DNA of 64,000 nt from Xiashengella succiniciproducens (GTDB lineage: Bacteria > Bacteroidota > Bacteroidia > Bacteroidales > Marinilabiliaceae), in assembly GCF_023674465.1 (NCBI RefSeq), contig NZ_CP098400.1:1888801-1952800 (forward strand). Direction: 5' to 3'. Position 1 is the stretch's first letter; each line of letters begins with the position of its first letter. Under the pieces are notes generated by a model. That model was not told the DNA's origin. It ran no database searches and worked only from the letters and a program-made list of their open reading frames with translations. Of the stretch, positions 56,168 through 64,000 are shown in pieces. The position numbers and the translations under genes were made by a program.

Positions 56168-58060
56168 GTGAGAAAATGGCGTATTGAAGATTCTGCTGAG
56201 CTTTACAACATCAATGGTTGGGGCGTAGATTATTTCTCCATAAATGAGAAAGGCAACGTCATAGTAACTCCTAAGAAGGGAGGAGCTGCAGTTGAACTTA
56301 AGGAGCTTATGGATGAGCTTATGGTTAGGGATGTATCCAATCCTGTACTTCTCCGTTTTCCTGATATATTGGATGATAGGATTGAGTCCATATCACATTG
56401 CTTTAAGAAAGCTGCCGAAGAGTACAACTACAAGGGTCAGAACTTCCTGATCTATCCAATCAAGGTTAACCAAATGCGTCAGGTCGTGGAGGAAATAGTG
56501 AGCCACGGCAAAAAGTTTAATATCGGTCTGGAGGCAGGCTCCAAACCGGAACTGCATGCTGTGTTGGCCATCAATACTGAGACCAACTCGGTTATTATAT
56601 GCAACGGATATAAGGACGAAGATTATATCGAATTGGCACTGCTAGCTCAGAAGATGGGTAAGCGCATTTTCATAGTAGTTGAAAAACTTAATGAGCTGCG
56701 CCTTATTGCCAAAATAGCAAAACGACTGCAGATCAGACCAAATATTGGCATTCGTATCAAACTTGCAAGTAGTGGTAGTGGTAAATGGGAAGACTCAGGT
56801 GGAGACAGCTCCAAGTTTGGTCTTACTTCCAGCGAACTGCTTGAAGCACTTGATTTTCTAAAGCGTCAGAAGATGGAGGATTGCCTGGCCTTGATTCACT
56901 TTCATATCGGCAGTCAGGTAACCAAGATTCGCAGGATTAAAACAGCACTAAGAGAAGCTGCGCAGTTTTATGTTCAACTCCATAAGTTGGGCTTCAACAT
57001 CAGCTTTGTTGATATTGGTGGCGGACTTGGTGTTGACTATGACGGTACTCGTTCATCCAACAGTGAGAGCAGTGTCAACTATACAATACAAGAGTATGTC
57101 AATGACTCAATTTCTCACTTTGTAGATGCGGCAGACAAGAACGATATCCCTCACCCCAATGTGATTACTGAGTCTGGACGCTCACTTACAGCGCACCACG
57201 CAGTTTTGGTATTCGAAGTTTTGGAAGCTACCTCTCCTCCGATGTGGAATGAAGAGGAAGAAATCACTGATAGTGACCATGAACTGGTAAAAGAGATGTA
57301 TACCCTGTGGGAAAACATCAACCAGCCCCGAATGATGGAGACCTGGCACGATGCTCTGCAGATCAGGGAGGAAGCACTGGACCGTTATAGTCTGGGTGTT
57401 CTTGACCTTATTACAAGGGCCAAGGTGGAACGTCTGTTCTGGTCTATAGCAAACGAGATCAACCTAATAACTACCGAGCTAAAGCATGTTCCTGATGAGT
57501 TCAGAAACTTGTCAAAGCTACTTGCTGACAAGTATTTCTGTAATTTCTCACTGTTTCAGTCATTACCGGATTCATGGGCTATCGACCAGATATTTCCAAT
57601 TATGCCGATACACAGACTGGAGGAGAAGCCGTCAAGGAATGCAACACTTCAGGATATCACCTGTGACTCGGACGGTAAGATAGACAACTTTATTGCTACC
57701 CGTAATATCAGCCACTTCCTGCCGGTTCACCCGCTCAAGGCCAAGGACCCTTATTATGTAGGTGTGTTCCTTGTAGGTGCATATCAGGAAATCCTGGGTG
57801 ACCTTCACAACCTCTTTGGTGACACCAATGCTGTTCACGTATCTGTTGATGAGGATGGATATAGCATTGAGCAGGTTATCGACGGTGAAACCGTTGCCGA
57901 AGTTCTCGAATACGTACAATACAGTCCCAAAAAGCTCGTTAGGACAGTAGAGACATGGGTTACCTCATCAGTTAAGGCTGGTAAGATCTCTGCTGAAGAA
58001 GGAAAGGAATTCCTTTCAAACTACCGTTCAGGTCTGTATGGTTATACCTATCTTGAATAG
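56168..58060 (+). CDS. speA: Biosynthetic arginine decarboxylase
   Basis: A PLP enzyme making agmatine from arginine, the first step of one polyamine route. It has 630 residues, similar to E. coli SpeA (658). The PLP lysine is Lys99 in YPIKVNQ. The glycine-rich site is VDIGGGLGVDYDG, and the HFHIGSQ motif is also present, as is the C-terminal barrel ending in GLYGYTYLE. The start is a GTG at 56168: the ATG 8 bases upstream runs straight into TGA, and no other in-frame ATG lies before conserved sequence. No agmatine deiminase gene is adjacent. The next genes are unrelated envelope proteins. Confidence 0.95.
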   Translation: MRKWRIEDSAELYNINGWGVDYFSINEKGNVIVTPKKGGAAVELKELMDELMVRDVSNPVLLRFPDILDDRIESISHCFKKAAEEYNYKGQNFLIYPIKVNQMRQVVEEIVSHGKKFNIGLEAGSKPELHAVLAINTETNSVIICNGYKDEDYIELALLAQKMGKRIFIVVEKLNELRLIAKIAKRLQIRPNIGIRIKLASSGSGKWEDSGGDSSKFGLTSSELLEALDFLKRQKMEDCLALIHFHIGSQVTKIRRIKTALREAAQFYVQLHKLGFNISFVDIGGGLGVDYDGTRSSNSESSVNYTIQEYVNDSISHFVDAADKNDIPHPNVITESGRSLTAHHAVLVFEVLEATSPPMWNEEEEITDSDHELVKEMYTLWENINQPRMMETWHDALQIREEALDRYSLGVLDLITRAKVERLFWSIANEINLITTELKHVPDEFRNLSKLLADKYFCNFSLFQSLPDSWAIDQIFPIMPIHRLEEKPSRNATLQDITCDSDGKIDNFIATRNISHFLPVHPLKAKDPYYVGVFLVGAYQEILGDLHNLFGDTNAVHVSVDEDGYSIEQVIDGETVAEVLEYVQYSPKKLVRTVETWVTSSVKAGKISAEEGKEFLSNYRSGLYGYTYLE

Positions 58061-58072
58061 AAGTAACTATAA

Positions 58073-59221
58073 TTGTCAGTTGTGATTTTTATAAACAGAA
58101 ATTACAGACATAGATATCTGATAATACTGGCGGCACTGTATTCTGTGTCCGCCAGTATTTTTGCTGAAACAAAAGAAGACAGTACCCGCATTGCTTTTGA
58201 GGTAAAATACCATCATGGTATAGTCATTCCCCACCACACAAGTATGACCTACCTTATCGATGATTATGCTCGGGGTACTGAGATTAATATTATACGTCAG
58301 CGTCATAAAGAGCAACTTTGGGAAACCTATCTCAACCGGCCGGAAACAGGTGTTGGGTTCTGGTATAGCACTTTTGGCCGTTCCGACATTTACGGTGAAG
58401 GGTTTGCCATCTATCCCTACATCAATTATAGGTTGTTCCAGATTGGACGCTTGCAGGCCAGGTACAAGGTTGCCCTAGGTCTTGGCTATGCCACTAAACC
58501 ATTCAAAGTGGGGGAAAACACATACAACACTGTTTTCGGATCACACCTGAATGCCTATGTGGGTCTGGGACTACGTCTGCATTACCCCATCACCGACAGG
58601 TTTTCACTTTCCACATCGTTTGCGCTTAATCATATGAGCAACGGTTCGTCACGCAAGCCCAACAACGGGATTAATACTGCGGCGATTGACTTTGGACTGA
58701 TCTATGAGCTGGTGCCCTTTCAGGAGCCCGAATATGTGGACAGGAAGGTGCCTGCTGACGATTCTCGCGAATGGCTGTTTACCCTTGGTGTTGGCCGTAA
58801 CCAGGCTGCTGCCTATAACCCTACGATTTATTGGTCAGGTAGTATTACAGCAACTCACCTGTGGTACAAGACCCGCTCCAAAGCCTATGGTATAGGACTA
58901 GACCTTATCAAGTTTGGTGGTGCTCCCTATGCTTACAATATGTTTCAAGATCTTGACGAGAGTCGGGATTATTCGCTGTATGAAGAATTATATGCCGGAG
59001 TTTTTGGAACTATGGAGTCACATTTGGGTAGCAGTTCATTGTTTATGTCCCTGGGGGCTTATATCTTTTACAAAACAGAACCACGTCAGCCTTTATACGC
59101 AAGGCTTGGAATAAGAAAGAAGATAACAGACCAGTGGCTGGCGCACTTTGGGATAAAAGCCAACTTCTTCACGGCCGAATTTATAGAATTCGGACTTGGT
59201 TACAGACTTAGATACAGATAA
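58073..59221 (+). CDS. Acyloxyacyl hydrolase (PagL-like lipid A 3-O-deacylase)
   Basis: An outer-membrane beta-barrel of 382 residues that trims an acyl chain from lipid A. A signal peptide (LIILAALYSVSASIFA) is followed by the family barrel. The conserved His-Ser site of PagL is seen in FALNHMSNGSSRKPNNG, and a GVGFWYSTFGRSDIYGEG strand precedes it. PagL itself is about 150 residues; this Bacteroidota form is longer, with a second barrel-like half. The start is not fixed: TTG at 58073 or GTG at 58082; neither has a clear ribosome site. It lies 12 bases after speA, so it may be in that transcript. Lipid A substrate is inferred from the family. Confidence 0.82.
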   Translation: MSVVIFINRNYRHRYLIILAALYSVSASIFAETKEDSTRIAFEVKYHHGIVIPHHTSMTYLIDDYARGTEINIIRQRHKEQLWETYLNRPETGVGFWYSTFGRSDIYGEGFAIYPYINYRLFQIGRLQARYKVALGLGYATKPFKVGENTYNTVFGSHLNAYVGLGLRLHYPITDRFSLSTSFALNHMSNGSSRKPNNGINTAAIDFGLIYELVPFQEPEYVDRKVPADDSREWLFTLGVGRNQAAAYNPTIYWSGSITATHLWYKTRSKAYGIGLDLIKFGGAPYAYNMFQDLDESRDYSLYEELYAGVFGTMESHLGSSSLFMSLGAYIFYKTEPRQPLYARLGIRKKITDQWLAHFGIKANFFTAEFIEFGLGYRLRYR

Positions 59222-59236
59222 TAACAAGAATCTGAA

Positions 59237-59989
59237 ATGATCAAAAGACTGGCCTACATATTTGCGATACTAATAGGATTAGCTTCATGTGAATATATTA
59301 CCGAGATGAACAAAACCGGTGATATAGTAAGCAAGGATATTGCCTGGGAAGGAGCTGAAGAAATTGAGATCTGGGCTCCGATCAGGTTGATTCTTGTAAA
59401 CAGTGACAGCAGCTATATGCACCTTAGTGGTATGGATTTCATCGTTGAGGGCTACAGACTTTACAACCAGGACGGCAGACTCTTTATCAAGCACAACAAA
59501 ACCGAGATTCTCCAGGAAAGTAAGATAGCCAACCTATATGTATATTCACCTTCGTTCAAAAGGATAGATACAAACTCACCCTGCAAAATAACTACCAATG
59601 GTGATACCCTTGACATTACATCGCTTAGCATAGTGGTCAATGGGAAGGGGCTTTATACAACTGGGGACTTTATTCTGAAAGGTGATGAGTTCCATCTCTC
59701 GGTCTATGGTGGTGTCAACAAGACACACCACAATATCGGAGGTCAGGTCAACAATGCCTACTACCATCTTGAGGGAGGTTGTGATATTATAGCGGATAAA
59801 CTGCAATCAAAGTCCTGCGAGGTAACACAAAAAGCTTATGGGGACATTTACCTGTGTGCTGAGGAGAAGCTGCTGGTAAGAGTGTACTCTACCGGCAACG
59901 TGTATTTCAAAGGCGATCCCGAGATCGACTTTGAACAGGTCAAAAACAACATGATGAAGGCTTCTGGTAAACTGATAAAGCTTAATTAA
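59237..59989 (+). CDS. DUF2807-like lipoprotein (GIN domain)
   Basis: A 250-residue lipoprotein. The lipobox is LASC (Cys near residue 18) after a hydrophobic signal (YIFAILIGLASC). The mature part has the beta-helix-like repeats of the DUF2807/GIN domain group: FIVEGYRLYNQDGRLFIKHN, LYVYSPSFKRIDTNSPC and a long run of short beta strands. These are common in Bacteroidota and of unknown function. It lies 15 bases after the PagL-like gene, so the two envelope genes are co-expressed. The assignment to the family is by pattern. Confidence 0.75.
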   Translation: MIKRLAYIFAILIGLASCEYITEMNKTGDIVSKDIAWEGAEEIEIWAPIRLILVNSDSSYMHLSGMDFIVEGYRLYNQDGRLFIKHNKTEILQESKIANLYVYSPSFKRIDTNSPCKITTNGDTLDITSLSIVVNGKGLYTTGDFILKGDEFHLSVYGGVNKTHHNIGGQVNNAYYHLEGGCDIIADKLQSKSCEVTQKAYGDIYLCAEEKLLVRVYSTGNVYFKGDPEIDFEQVKNNMMKASGKLIKLN

Positions 59990-60080
59990 CAGACAGTTAT
60001 CACATTTATCCTTTTTTCATCAAAAAGCCATACCTAATATCATGGCCATGTGATATATTTGCGGCTTTAAAACTGCAAAT

Positions 60081-60455
60081 ATGTTAGCAAAGGGGTTCTT
60101 TACAGTACTTTTTCTGATTATCTCAAATGCCTTTATGACCTTTGCCTGGTACGGCCATTTGAAGTTTCATGAAATGAAATGGTCGCAAAACCTGGGCCTG
60201 GTGGCAATAATCCTGATTAGCTGGGGAATAGCCCTGTTCGAGTATATGTTCCAGGTCCCGGCCAATCGTATTGGCTTTCGTGAAAACGGAGGGCCTTTTA
60301 ATCTTCTTGAACTAAAGGTTATTCAGGAGGTGATATCTCTTACAGTCTTTGCTATAATTTCAATTCTTGTATTCAAGTCAGAACCACTAAGGTGGAACCA
60401 CTTTGTGGGCTTATTCTTCCTTGTTTTGGCAGTGTACTTTATTTTCAAAAAGTAA
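60081..60455 (+). CDS. DMT-superfamily small membrane protein (DUF486)
   Basis: A 124-residue membrane protein with four helices. It has FTVLFLIISNAFMTFAWYGH, LVAIILISWGIALFEYMFQV, VISLTVFAIISILVFKSE and FVGLFFLVLAVYFIFKK, plus the PANRIGFRENGGPFNLLELK loop typical of the DUF486 group. Related to the drug/metabolite transporter superfamily by fold, with unknown substrate. It stands 91 bases after the DUF2807-like gene. A strong terminator follows it. Confidence 0.9.
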   Translation: MLAKGFFTVLFLIISNAFMTFAWYGHLKFHEMKWSQNLGLVAIILISWGIALFEYMFQVPANRIGFRENGGPFNLLELKVIQEVISLTVFAIISILVFKSEPLRWNHFVGLFFLVLAVYFIFKK

Positions 60456-60496
60456 ATCTCCTGATAGCTACCAACTTTTACAGAGCATGTCATCAT

Positions 60497-60526
60497 AAAA
60501 AAAGCGGCCTTGCAGCCGCTTTTTTC
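60497..60526. terminator. Bidirectional Rho-independent terminator
   Basis: AAAAAAAGCGGC-CTTGCA-GCCGCTTTTTT, a perfect stem with A- and T-runs on both sides. It separates the DUF486 gene (plus) and thrA (minus), whose stop codon is right next to it. Confidence 0.95.
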
Positions 60527-62956
60527 TTACACATTAGCTACCTTGATGATGTCGGCAAAGACTCCCGAAGCCGTCACATCGGCTCCGGCTCCGTAGCCCT
60601 TGATCTGCATGGGATGCAGGTTGTAATTTTCCGACCATATCAGGATTATATTATTACTGCCTTCAAGTTCGTAGAAAGGATGTGTTTTGTCAACTTCCAC
60701 CATTCCAACCTTGGCCTTTCCATCTTCAAGACTGGCGGCATAGCGTAATCGCTTGCCTTCCAAATACAGTCTCTGTCTTCTGTCTTCAAACAGCTCGTCG
60801 AGCTCCTTTACCTTTTCCATAAAATCTTCAAGGCTTGGTTGGCTAAGGTATTCAACAGGGACAAAGGGTTCTACTTCCACATCTTCCTGCTCCAGCTTGT
60901 AACCTGACTCACGGGCAAGAATTAAGAGCTTTCGCACTACATCAGTACCGCTCAGGTCTATCCTTGGATCCGGTTCGCTATAGCCCTTTTGCTTGGCCTC
61001 AAGTATAACCTCTGACAGCGGCTTGATTTCCGACATCTCATTTACTATGTAGTTGAGCGTACCCGAAAGTACTGCCTGCAGTCTCACTATCCTGTCACCA
61101 CTCCTTACAAGGTCATTGATTGGGGATATTACAGGTAAGCCGGCTCCTACATTAGTTTCAAAGTAAAACTTAACACCTTTCTCTGCAGCCGTACGTTTTA
61201 ACCTACTGTAATGTTGGTAGGAAGATGAACTGGCTATCTTATTGGCTGTAACCACAGAGATGTTGGCTTCCAGCAGTTGTAGGTAGATATCTGCAACCTC
61301 TTCACTTGCCGTACAATCCACAAATACACTGTTGGCCACGTTCATCTCAATAATCTTGTTCTTGAAGTCATTTATGCATCCAGGCACACCTTCCTTTTCC
61401 AGTTGTTGAATAACGGTATCGGGATACAGTCCTTCACGATTCAGAATCATAGACCTGCTGCCTGCAATTCCCACTAGCCTTATCCTTAGGCGATTGTCAG
61501 CCATAAGCTTTTGAGCCTGGGTACTGATCTTGTCCAACACCTTACTTCCCACTGTTCCTTTTCCTGCAAGGAATAGATTCAGTCTCTGATATTGAGACAG
61601 GAAGAACGCCTCGTGAATTGCATTTAAGGCCTTACGAAGATCCTTTTCCTTTATTACAAAGGATATGTTGATTTCAGATCCTCCCTGGGCTATAGCATAG
61701 ATGTTAACACCATTCTTACCAACACTATTGAACAGTTGTCCGGCAATACCGGTAGTTTGCTTCATCTTCTCGCCTACTATTGCTATTACAGCCATCTCAT
61801 CCTCCTGCATGATACGACTGATCTGCTTCTTGTCAAGTTCTGGCTTGAATTCCTCCCTGATGGCTCTGACCGCAACATCCGAACGACTTGAGTCAATCAC
61901 CATACTTATACTGTTTTCAGACGATGCCTGAGAAATCAGGACAACGTTGACCTCAACCCTGGCAAGGCAGGAAAACAGACGCATAGAAATGCCTGGAACA
62001 CCGACCATGCCAATGCCCTGAACTGTAATAAGGGTGACATCCTTAATTGAAGAGATACCCTTGATTTGTCTTGCTCCACTCTCTGACTGCTCGCTTATCA
62101 GTGTACCTTTTGCTGAAGGATTGAATGTATTCTTTATCCTGATAGGTATCTTATTTCTATAGGCAGGAATAATAGTTGGCGGATAGATAACTTTAGCACC
62201 GAAATGAGATAACTCCATTGCTTCGGAATAACTCAGGTGATCAATGCAATAGGCACGGCTTATAACCTTGGGATCTGCTGTCATAAAACCATCAACATCT
62301 GTCCATATCTCAAGTACATCCGCATCAAAAGCGGCAGCTAACAGCGATGCTGTATAATCCGAACCACCCCTGCCGAGAGTTGTGCTCTCCCCCTTTCCAT
62401 TGCTGCTGATAAAACCGGGAAACAGAGACAGACGACCCAGCGAACCCTTCAGTTTGCTAAGCAGCTGCTCTGATTTTTCGTAAACAACCTGGTTTCTACC
62501 AAACTCGAAAGAGGTCTTGATATAATTCCTGCTGTCATACCAGTTGGCACCAAGGTAGCTGGCAATAATCCTGGAAGACAGCCTCTCTCCCATGCCTGAA
62601 ATCCTGTCAAGGCTCTTCCTGCTGAGCTCACGAATCAAAAAGACCCCTTTTACCAGGGTATCCAACTCCTCTATTTCGGAACTAACCAATGCTCGTACCT
62701 CGGCAGCATTTTCACTTTCAAACAAATTATTAATAAGTTCCTCATGAGTATTAATTATCAATTGCAACTCACTAATGCAGGCTTCGTCCCCCTCGCATGC
62801 CATATTTGCCATTCGTATAAGACGATCCGTTACTCCGCCAAGGGCAGAAACTACTATTACAACGGCTTCATCCTTCAACGAAGCGACAATATCTTTCACT
62901 CTGGCAATGGCTTCCGCAGAGCCTACTGAAGTGCCTCCGAATTTTAATACTCTCAT
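60527..62956 (-). CDS. thrA: Bifunctional aspartate kinase / homoserine dehydrogenase I
   Basis: Catalyses the first and third steps of the aspartate pathway toward threonine and methionine. It has 809 residues. The kinase domain opens MRVLKFGGTSVGSAEAIARV and has TLGRGGSDYTA. Two ACT regulatory domains (about 310-460) carry VTLITVQGIGMVGVPGIS and AVIAIVGEKMKQTTGIAGQL. The homoserine dehydrogenase (about 465-809) has LFLAGKGTVGSKVLD, VTANKIASS and KGYSEPDPRIDLSGTDVVRK. Length equals the E. coli ThrA form (820). Threonine feedback through the ACT domains is known for the family. No thrB or thrC is next to it on the visible side. No attenuator peptide was found upstream. Confidence 0.96.
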   Translation of the reverse strand: MRVLKFGGTSVGSAEAIARVKDIVASLKDEAVVIVVSALGGVTDRLIRMANMACEGDEACISELQLIINTHEELINNLFESENAAEVRALVSSEIEELDTLVKGVFLIRELSRKSLDRISGMGERLSSRIIASYLGANWYDSRNYIKTSFEFGRNQVVYEKSEQLLSKLKGSLGRLSLFPGFISSNGKGESTTLGRGGSDYTASLLAAAFDADVLEIWTDVDGFMTADPKVISRAYCIDHLSYSEAMELSHFGAKVIYPPTIIPAYRNKIPIRIKNTFNPSAKGTLISEQSESGARQIKGISSIKDVTLITVQGIGMVGVPGISMRLFSCLARVEVNVVLISQASSENSISMVIDSSRSDVAVRAIREEFKPELDKKQISRIMQEDEMAVIAIVGEKMKQTTGIAGQLFNSVGKNGVNIYAIAQGGSEINISFVIKEKDLRKALNAIHEAFFLSQYQRLNLFLAGKGTVGSKVLDKISTQAQKLMADNRLRIRLVGIAGSRSMILNREGLYPDTVIQQLEKEGVPGCINDFKNKIIEMNVANSVFVDCTASEEVADIYLQLLEANISVVTANKIASSSSYQHYSRLKRTAAEKGVKFYFETNVGAGLPVISPINDLVRSGDRIVRLQAVLSGTLNYIVNEMSEIKPLSEVILEAKQKGYSEPDPRIDLSGTDVVRKLLILARESGYKLEQEDVEVEPFVPVEYLSQPSLEDFMEKVKELDELFEDRRQRLYLEGKRLRYAASLEDGKAKVGMVEVDKTHPFYELEGSNNIILIWSENYNLHPMQIKGYGAGADVTASGVFADIIKVANV

Positions 62957-63403
62957 TTTGATAATTTGATAACTTGAAGAATAGGGTTGGCTTTAATTTA
63001 TATGCCGAATAGCACAAAAATATACATTTTTACCATCCTTGTACCATCCGACTACTAATTATACGCCTTTCCCCCTAAATAAATGCGTAAAAACGGGGCC
63101 TGTAATGTAACTATATGGGCAGAAAAATAGTACAAACATTAACAGACGTGTTACTAAGGATTTTTTGTATGTTTGCCTGTAAAAATTTTAAGAAAAGTCT
63201 TAAAATTAAGCACAATTCAGGAGTAAAAACTCCTGAAACACTGGGGGGCGAATGGATATTACGAAAGAGGGTCTTGAAAAAATAAAGGCCTGATTTTGTT
63301 GTATCCTGTTGATATTTAGCAGAGTGTCGCCTAAACATCAGTAAACCAACGGGTTGAATTATATAGGGCGATGGTGTTTTGCCTAATCAAACCTACTACC
63401 GTC
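62957..63403. other. Intergenic region, 447 bases, divergent promoters and two tandem hairpins
   Basis: The region serves thrA (minus) and the exported-protein gene at 63404 (plus). On the minus strand TATTTTTG (63021-63014) fits the -7 consensus for thrA, but no good -33 element is found. Two adjacent perfect hairpins lie at 63185-63237. No convincing reading frame is present. Confidence 0.5.
63185..63237. repeat. Two adjacent perfect inverted repeats
   Basis: ATTTTAAGA-AAAG-TCTTAAAAT (63185-63206) and TTCAGGAGT-AAAA-ACTCCTGAA (63216-63237), each a 9-base-pair stem with a 4-base loop, separated by nine bases. They lie about 170 bases upstream of an exported-protein gene. Possible structured leader, operator pair or small-RNA region. 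Confidence 0.55.
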
Positions 63404-64000
63404 ATGAAAAAACTTGTACGACTTTTTTTGGTTTTTTGCGGCATGCTAATGTTGCCGGGTGTTGTTGATGCACAAGTTGACCAAACCTTTTGGTTTGTTG
63501 TTCCTGAAACAACCAGGGATCATAATAAGCAACCCGGGGTGCTTAGAATAACAACCTTCGATGAACCGGCTGTTGTGAGTATCTCACAACCGGCTAACCC
63601 TGCTTTTGATCCCATTATCCTTAATATTCCGGCCAATACCCAGGTCATGCATGAGTTCTGGGATAGAACAGGTATCCCTTATAACACGATGCTATGGGCT
63701 GTTGAAAACGGAACCATGGATGCCCTGACAGGCTATCCACGCGACTGGCCCAATGTTACTGGGAATGACCCTGTTGCAAGTGGACCTGAACAAATCCCGA
63801 TACTTAAAAAGGGTTTGCTGATAGAGTCCACCAACGGGGCCAATATCTCTGTCTACTATGAGGTAGCCAATGATCAAAACCCTGAACGTTTTAACCTGAA
63901 GGGACGTAATGCTCTTGGTACGCACTTTATTATCCCATCACAGAACCGCTTTAAAAACTATTTTGATACTCCCAAAGCAAGAGAAAAGGTTGATATAGTT
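63404..64000 (+). CDS. Exported IgGFc-binding-type protein, N-terminal part (runs off right edge)
   Basis: 199 codons are visible. The signal peptide is MKKLVRLFLVFCGMLMLPGV (cleaved near VVDAQ). The mature part begins VDQTFWFVVPETTRDHNKQ and continues LRITTFDEPAVVSISQPANP, the typical opening of the IgGFc-binding domain that leads many large Bacteroidota surface proteins, often followed by PKD repeats and a T9SS tail. The later domains lie outside the window, so secretion by T9SS is only an expectation. The 5' region holds two tandem hairpins. Confidence 0.75.
   Translation, partial: MKKLVRLFLVFCGMLMLPGVVDAQVDQTFWFVVPETTRDHNKQPGVLRITTFDEPAVVSISQPANPAFDPIILNIPANTQVMHEFWDRTGIPYNTMLWAVENGTMDALTGYPRDWPNVTGNDPVASGPEQIPILKKGLLIESTNGANISVYYEVANDQNPERFNLKGRNALGTHFIIPSQNRFKNYFDTPKAREKVDIV

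Noticed and set aside
60392-60748. 118-codon plus-strand frame across the terminator before thrA
   Set aside because: It reads through a strong bidirectional terminator and lies antisense to thrA.
62957-63110. Threonine attenuator leader peptide upstream of thrA
   Set aside because: No short frame rich in Thr/Ile codons and no terminator/antiterminator pair was found on the minus strand.

Overview
The window reads as a chromosomal piece of a Bacteroidota bacterium, most likely Bacteroidales/Marinilabiliales-like. The support is type IX secretion (T9SS) cargo of both CTD types with a PorP/SprF-like partner, a fused FeoA-FeoB, an S9 dipeptidyl peptidase IV, a long NusB, a DUF5606/coaE/ybbR/yajC cluster, and promoters of the Bacteroidota form TTTG-N19-TAnnTTTG. 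Base composition is moderate and coding density is high. I cannot name the genus from sequence alone.

Layout. 1-2.9 kb: the 5' part of a 23S gene, tRNA-Ile(GAT) and a full 16S gene on the minus strand, with an rrn promoter near 3.03 kb. 3.1-6.6 kb: minus-strand housekeeping run nusB, yajC, ybbR, coaE, DUF5606. 6.8-10.4 kb: a PUR-domain nucleic-acid-binding protein, a thiamine-binding-type protein and the ferrous iron uptake genes. 10.4-19.7 kb: tRNA-Leu, DPP IV, then thrS, infC (AUA start), rpmI, rplT, dapB and two tandem signal peptidases. 19.7-24 kb: a 1255-residue T9SS cargo protein with a small companion ORF. 24-28.6 kb: methyltransferase, DeoR-type repressor, chemoreceptor and a divergent sugar-binding lipoprotein. 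28.6-34.2 kb: rlmD, a DUF5723 outer-membrane protein, a large lipoprotein and a PD40 protein. 35.2-43.9 kb: a giant PKD/CHU_C (type B CTD) T9SS cargo gene cut in two by an IS1182-family element, with its presumed SprF-like partner and a TPR/PD40 protein divergent from it. 43.9-52.2 kb: a large ABCG-like transporter, a hybrid histidine kinase, a divergent frameshifted receiver/pseudokinase gene and two unknown secreted proteins. 52.2-63 kb: tRNA-Arg, malic enzyme, DEAD-box helicase, speA, a PagL-like lipid A deacylase, a DUF2807-like lipoprotein, a DUF486 membrane protein and thrA (aspartokinase-homoserine dehydrogenase). 63.4 kb to the end: the start of a secreted IgGFc-binding-type protein.

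How it fits together. The secretion theme links signal peptidases, YajC, T9SS cargo, PorP/SprF and PD40 proteins, all of the envelope. The most notable points are the disrupted type B cargo beside an intact partner, the chemoreceptor/DeoR/sugar-binding-protein module without a transporter, and the hybrid kinase facing a receiver fused to a histidine-kinase-like domain that has lost its phosphoacceptor His. No CRISPR array, prophage or known defence system was seen.
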